In this document: positions 60,260 to 64,000 of the stretch, piece by piece | Layout of the letters: each line of letters opens with the position of its first letter | Position numbering within the stretch: the first letter of the stretch is position 1 | Assembly: GCA_028984105.1 (NCBI GenBank) | Contig: CM054802.1 | Coordinates: forward strand, 32,143,395 to 32,207,394 | Direction: 5' to 3' | DNA from: Lavandula angustifolia | Taxonomy: Eukaryota > Streptophyta > Magnoliopsida > Lamiales > Lamiaceae | DNA length: 64,000 nucleotides | Translations under genes and position numbers: made by a program | The notes under the pieces: generated by a model | The model's input: only the letters and a program-made list of their open reading frames with translations | Database searches by the model: none | Told to the model about the DNA's origin: nothing

Positions 60260-60985
60260 GAGAGAGAGTCATGTTCCCGTATGAATAGTCTTTATCGTGT
60301 GAACAATGCACTTTAAAGACAACATATTGTATTTTCAAGTTAAATATAGTGCACTTTAATACTGCACTTTACGTACTGCGCTTAAAGACAAACGTACTGC
60401 ACTTTAAGTATTGCCTATGTTATTAAATCCGGCCCAGTCATTGATCCGGAAAAATTAATTTTAGTGGTTCAACCGGTCAAATCGGTCGAACCGGTGGGTC
60501 AACCCGGTGTAACATAATAAATATTAAATATCTTTTAATAATACAAATAAATAAAATAAATAACTTAAAAATATAAAAAACTTAATATTAATATAATTTG
60601 AAGTAAAAAATTAACCTAGTATTTTCCATGTCCAAACTTCATAAATAAAATTAGTACATTAGAGATTTAGAATTTAAATTTAATTTTTTTAATTAATATT
60701 ATCGGGTCAACCGGTTACCGGTTACCGAGTCAACTGGCCGGTTCTGCCGAGTCGTACGGGTCAAAGGCTAAAACCGGTTTTTTATTGGCCCGGCCCGAAT
60801 TTTTCACTGGGTCACGGTTGAACTGGGTCAACCGGCCGGGCCGGGTTTAATAACATAGAGTATTGCACTTTAAAATGCAATATATTTGTCTTTAAAGTGC
60901 AGTACATTTATCTTGAAAGTACAGTGTTCACACGTTCACACGATAACTGGTTGTTCACATTTGAACCTCCTCATATATATATCAC
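60260..60985. mobile_element. Foldback element interrupted by a MITE
   Basis: The left part has GAACAATGCACTTTAAAGAC and TAGTGCACTTTA. The right part has the inverse motifs GTCTTTAAAGTGCAGTACAT and GTGTTCACACG. A newer 444-bp element splits it at 60415-60858. Borders approximate, superfamily unknown. Confidence 0.6.
60415..60858. mobile_element. hAT-like MITE with 8-bp target duplication
   Basis: The ends CTATGTTATTAAATCCGGCC and GGCCGGGTTTAATAACATAG are inverse copies, flanked by AGTATTGC at 60407-60414 and 60859-60866. Subterminal regions are dense in ACCGG motifs. An 8-bp duplication fits the hAT superfamily. No transposase. Confidence 0.85.
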
Positions 60986-61643
60986 TTAAAAATATTAAAT
61001 CCCTACACTATTAGGTTTTTCGCTTTGCCATGTAAATTATAAAATTGTGCAGTTTGTCTCTTGGGGTATTGACTTATGTGCATTACCCCTAAAATATTTA
61101 TAAAAATGTACAATTAAATAATTTCTCATGAATTATGTAATTTGTTACAGAAAGTACAAACTCGTCAAAAAAATTCACCTTGTGTAAAGTTATGACTAAT
61201 TTCATCTTTAAGTATTTACAAAACTAATAGCTCATGATGTTATCTTACAAAACTAATAATATATGATGATATTACCTTAAGTTTGTACATATAAACGAAA
61301 TCTCTCTTATGTAACAAATTAGATAGTTAAAATTTAACAATCTAGAGGGTAAACTGCGCATTTTTCATTATTTAGAGTGCAAATCGCAAAAAGCTAATAA
61401 TTTAGGGGTTTGATGCTATTAATCATCTAATATAATCGTTTATTCATTTTTTTTCTTTGTCTCTGGTGTTCAGTATTCATCGTGACACCGTGTCAAACAT
61501 ACGAAATGTTAAAATTACACTAATCTAGCCACATGCGACGGTCTTAAATCTAACAATGTAAATGAGATTCAAAGATTCCACTACTGACATTTTATATTCT
61601 AGGAAAATCGTCCTTTTATACTTATTGAACCAATATATTCATC
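60986..61643. other. AT-rich intergenic DNA
   Basis: No gene, repeat boundary or regulatory element is recognised. Confidence 0.5.
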
Positions 61644-61648
61644 ATTAT

Positions 61649-63286
61649 TGTTGGTCCCGTGAGTGAGTTCAGGTGTAGAGGGGGGGGTGAATACACCTGA
61701 ATCCAAATTTCTCAACTTTCGAACACGAACAGTCCTATTCGGGGAAGGTGCCGCATCGAAATAGTTCAGGCAGACTGCATAACCGTTCGAATCGTGTTAA
61801 AGGCTAAAAGAGTCTCGACTCGACCGAGATCCGCTAACCGACTAGGTCGAATTCGGTATCGATCGGTGAGAGTTCGGTGTGCGGGAATTGTGTAGGCCCA
61901 AATCGGTTTTAATGAGGAAAACGTTTTATGCAAGTCTCGGTTCGGTAGATAAGAAGTTCGGGAATGCGAGACGGTTAAATCGATTTTAAATATGATGTTC
62001 GGTATGCACGGTAAAACCAATGAAACAAGTAAGTAAACGACACGAGATATTTTTAAAGTGGTTCGGATATCAACAATCCTACGTCCATTGTCCCGATAGA
62101 TCGGGAGGCTATTTATTATATCGAGTTAGTCTCGGTCGGCTTGTACACCTGGACAAAGCCGTGGCTTGGGGATTATACTGAGCAAGTCCCAGTTTACAAT
62201 TCTATCAAACTTTAAGTGTTTGACAAACTTCTCCAACAATGAAGGAGTCCTTATACAATAAGGATTGGGTTCAAATGTGAACTCCTTCGTCTAAGCTATG
62301 GATATAACAAGTGAGCTTAGGGTTAGAGGGATAAGGAACGAGAATGTAGCTATCTAGAGCGACGAACAGTGAGGTTTAGCTATAGGTTCGTGTCGGTCGC
62401 TTGGATACTAGAAGCTTATGTCGGTTCGACTTGGTTCCTTTTGAATTGGATGTAGTCTTTCGCCGGAGATAACTCGGTTGATTCTTGCGGAAGACTTAGT
62501 CGTTAATTTCGCTCGTTTGAATGCTCTGTGCGTTTCTTGCTTCTATTGCATTAGGTTCTTGGGTGTTGGTGTGCTTCAAATCTTGAATGATCCCTCTATT
62601 TATAGAGTGGATAGAATAATAGATCCGTTGGAGACGATCTTCTTCTTTTTCCCTCTTTTGTGGTAGCAAACGGCTCTTTTGTGTAGTAGGTACAGTGTCA
62701 TTTCCCTCCTTTTACGGAAATATGTTGACTGTAGCTTTAGTAGGTGAGACGACACGTGTATGCTTGTCATTTGTCGAGGTGGATGTGGTGGTTGAGACAG
62801 AACAAACTTCGAGGCAACTGAAGTTGACTTCTCTCTTCCTCGTACTTGACAACACTGATAGCTTATCAAAAGATTCAGACAGTTCGAAAGGCTCGTCCCG
62901 ATCTTGAGTCCGATTTTGTATTCGGTAGATAGACAGTGAGAAGGGTCTATCGAAAATCGGCGAGTCCAGTGAACTACTCCTGCGAGTTCGGTTCAACCGA
63001 CTCTCTCGATATATCTTGCTCCTGCTCGAGTCCAGTATTCACCGAGTCTTCTACTTGGTGAGGCCGATGAGCTGCGAGCGCCTTGACCAGGAGCGAGTGT
63101 CTACGAGTCCGAAACCTCGGAGACAAATACGAATACAAAGGAATGGTTCACCAATCAGATAGGGTTTTGGGATCTTCAAATCTTCTCAACAGTCAGAGCA
63201 CGAGGCTACTGAGCGTGATTCAGTATAGAAGATAGAATCATTTCTCATAAGTATGATCATGCTGAGGATTGAATCATCACCCAACA
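61649..63286. repeat. Solo LTR, 1638 bp
   Basis: Begins TGTTGGTCCCGTGAGTGAG and ends CATCACCCAACA (TG...CA with inverse TGTTGG/CCAACA). It is flanked by ATTAT at 61644-61648 and 63287-63291. It contains the run GAGGGGGGGGTGAATACACC seen in plant LTRs, no primer site after it and no coding sequence. It is what LTR-LTR recombination leaves behind. Superfamily not assigned. Confidence 0.82.
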
Positions 63287-63291
63287 ATTAT

Positions 63292-63727
63292 TTTCTTTAT
63301 ATTTTAAAAAATTACAAATCACTCCCTTCTAATTTGTATATATTTTTGTGTCCCTTCAAATAGGAGATTTATATCTCTGTATTTCTATACTCGCACTCCC
63401 ACAAAATCTAGATCCGCATGCTAAGAAGTTAAATAAAACGAAGACCATTAACCCTTTAAATCTAAAAAATCATTGCATGACCTTTTTTCAATAAAACATA
63501 ACAATTTATTGTCATATTAATGAATTCATTTTCAATAGTTAATCCATACATATAACTAAAAGCATTAATACAAGATAGTCACAATAGCATGCATATTGGG
63601 CTATAGAAAACGATAAGCATAACACATTGCGCCCAGCCCATTAATCGTCAAATAAAATTGGGAAATATATTTGCATCAATGTTCGTCCAATGTGTCTTCT
63701 CTCCTAGGTTTTTTTCGATTGCTAACA
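63292..63727 (+). promoter_or_regulatory. Upstream region of the last gene
   Basis: About 440 bp between the solo LTR and the start codon at 63728. AT-rich, with a CT-rich leader TGTCTTCTCTCCTAG just before the start. No TATA box is assigned. Confidence 0.35.
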
Positions 63728-64000
63728 ATGGCGAAGAACAGAAACAAGAAGAAGAATGGCTCGACTGCAATGGCTGTCGATTCGATAACAGCAGCTCCTT
63801 CTCCAACTGAAGAACCTCATGGTTCTATTTTCTCACTCCCTCTCCTGTGTGTATGTATATTAGATAGGGATCGGGACTAACTCTGTTTATGCAACTGTTC
63901 TTCAGCCATGGATACATCTGAAAATGGAGCTAAAAGCGTTTCGTTTGGCGGAGGATCCCTCAGGTTAGCTCAACTTCTGCTTATAGTTTCTAATCTTTGA
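63728..64000 (+). CDS. 5' end of an unidentified gene, cut by the window end
   Basis: Exon 1 (63728-63821) encodes MAKNRNKKKNGSTAMAVDSI and TAAPSPTEEPH. A donor follows (CATG|GTTCTA). Exon 2 (63906-63963) starts after CTTCAG and adds AMDTSENGAKSVSFGGGSL, with a donor CAG|GTTAGC. Phases 1 and then 0 across the junction fit. The basic Lys-rich start suggests a nuclear or nucleolar protein, which is an inference. I do not recognise the family. It is transcribed away from the myosin gene. Confidence 0.6.

Overview
This window is nuclear DNA of a flowering plant, most likely a eudicot (an asterid is a guess). The genes have many short introns with GT-AG borders, the flanks are AT-rich, and the proteins belong to plant families: myosin VIII, a plant cyclic-nucleotide-gated channel, a B-box factor and a SPOROCYTELESS-type regulator. 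Ty1/copia retrotransposons and many MITEs fill the spaces. No bacterial, organellar or CRISPR-like feature was seen.

Layout by coordinate: (1) 0.96-3.49 kb, minus: WD40 protein of the WDR25/PRP17 type, 4 exons. (2) 3.5-10.6 kb: gene-free, packed with MITEs. (3) 10.69-11.51 kb, plus: B-box factor of the BBX28/29 type, 2 exons. (4) 14.23-14.87 kb, minus: PHOS34-like universal stress protein with an apparent one-base frameshift. (5) 15.73-26.38 kb: decayed copia element with both LTRs and a matching 5-bp target duplication (TSD), interrupted by a second, internally deleted element and an antisense LTR fragment. (6) 26.93-27.80 kb, minus: SPOROCYTELESS/NOZZLE-like gene, with a 3.4-kb upstream region that carries a large foldback element. 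(7) 31.18-35.27 kb, minus: Met-10+/TRM5-like tRNA methyltransferase, 9 exons. (8) 36.61-40.82 kb, minus: Integrator subunit 9 homologue, 10 exons. (9) 42.35-46.72 kb, minus: CNGC4-type channel, 6 exons. (10) 49.51-59.49 kb, minus: class VIII myosin, 24 exons. (11) 60.2-63.3 kb: a MITE inside a foldback element, then a solo LTR. (12) 63.73 kb to the end, plus: the first two exons of an unidentified gene.

The exon models of the WD40, B-box, TRM5, IntS9, CNGC4 and myosin genes were read by eye. Each gives one uninterrupted frame from start to stop: 434, 245, 593, 699, 662 and 1238 codons. The genes are housekeeping or developmental and do not form a pathway. What ties them together is conserved order: B-box, PHOS34, SPOROCYTELESS, TRM5, myosin VIII matches, from memory, Arabidopsis At4g27310-At4g27370, while CNGC4 and myosin VIII also match the sister segment around At5g54250-At5g54520. 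I did not find a convincing new biological system. The best leads are the two disrupted frames (PHOS34-like and SPOROCYTELESS-like), the cluster of nested GGGCCGAT palindromes near 41.5-41.9 kb, and the nested transposons whose borders can be read from TSDs.
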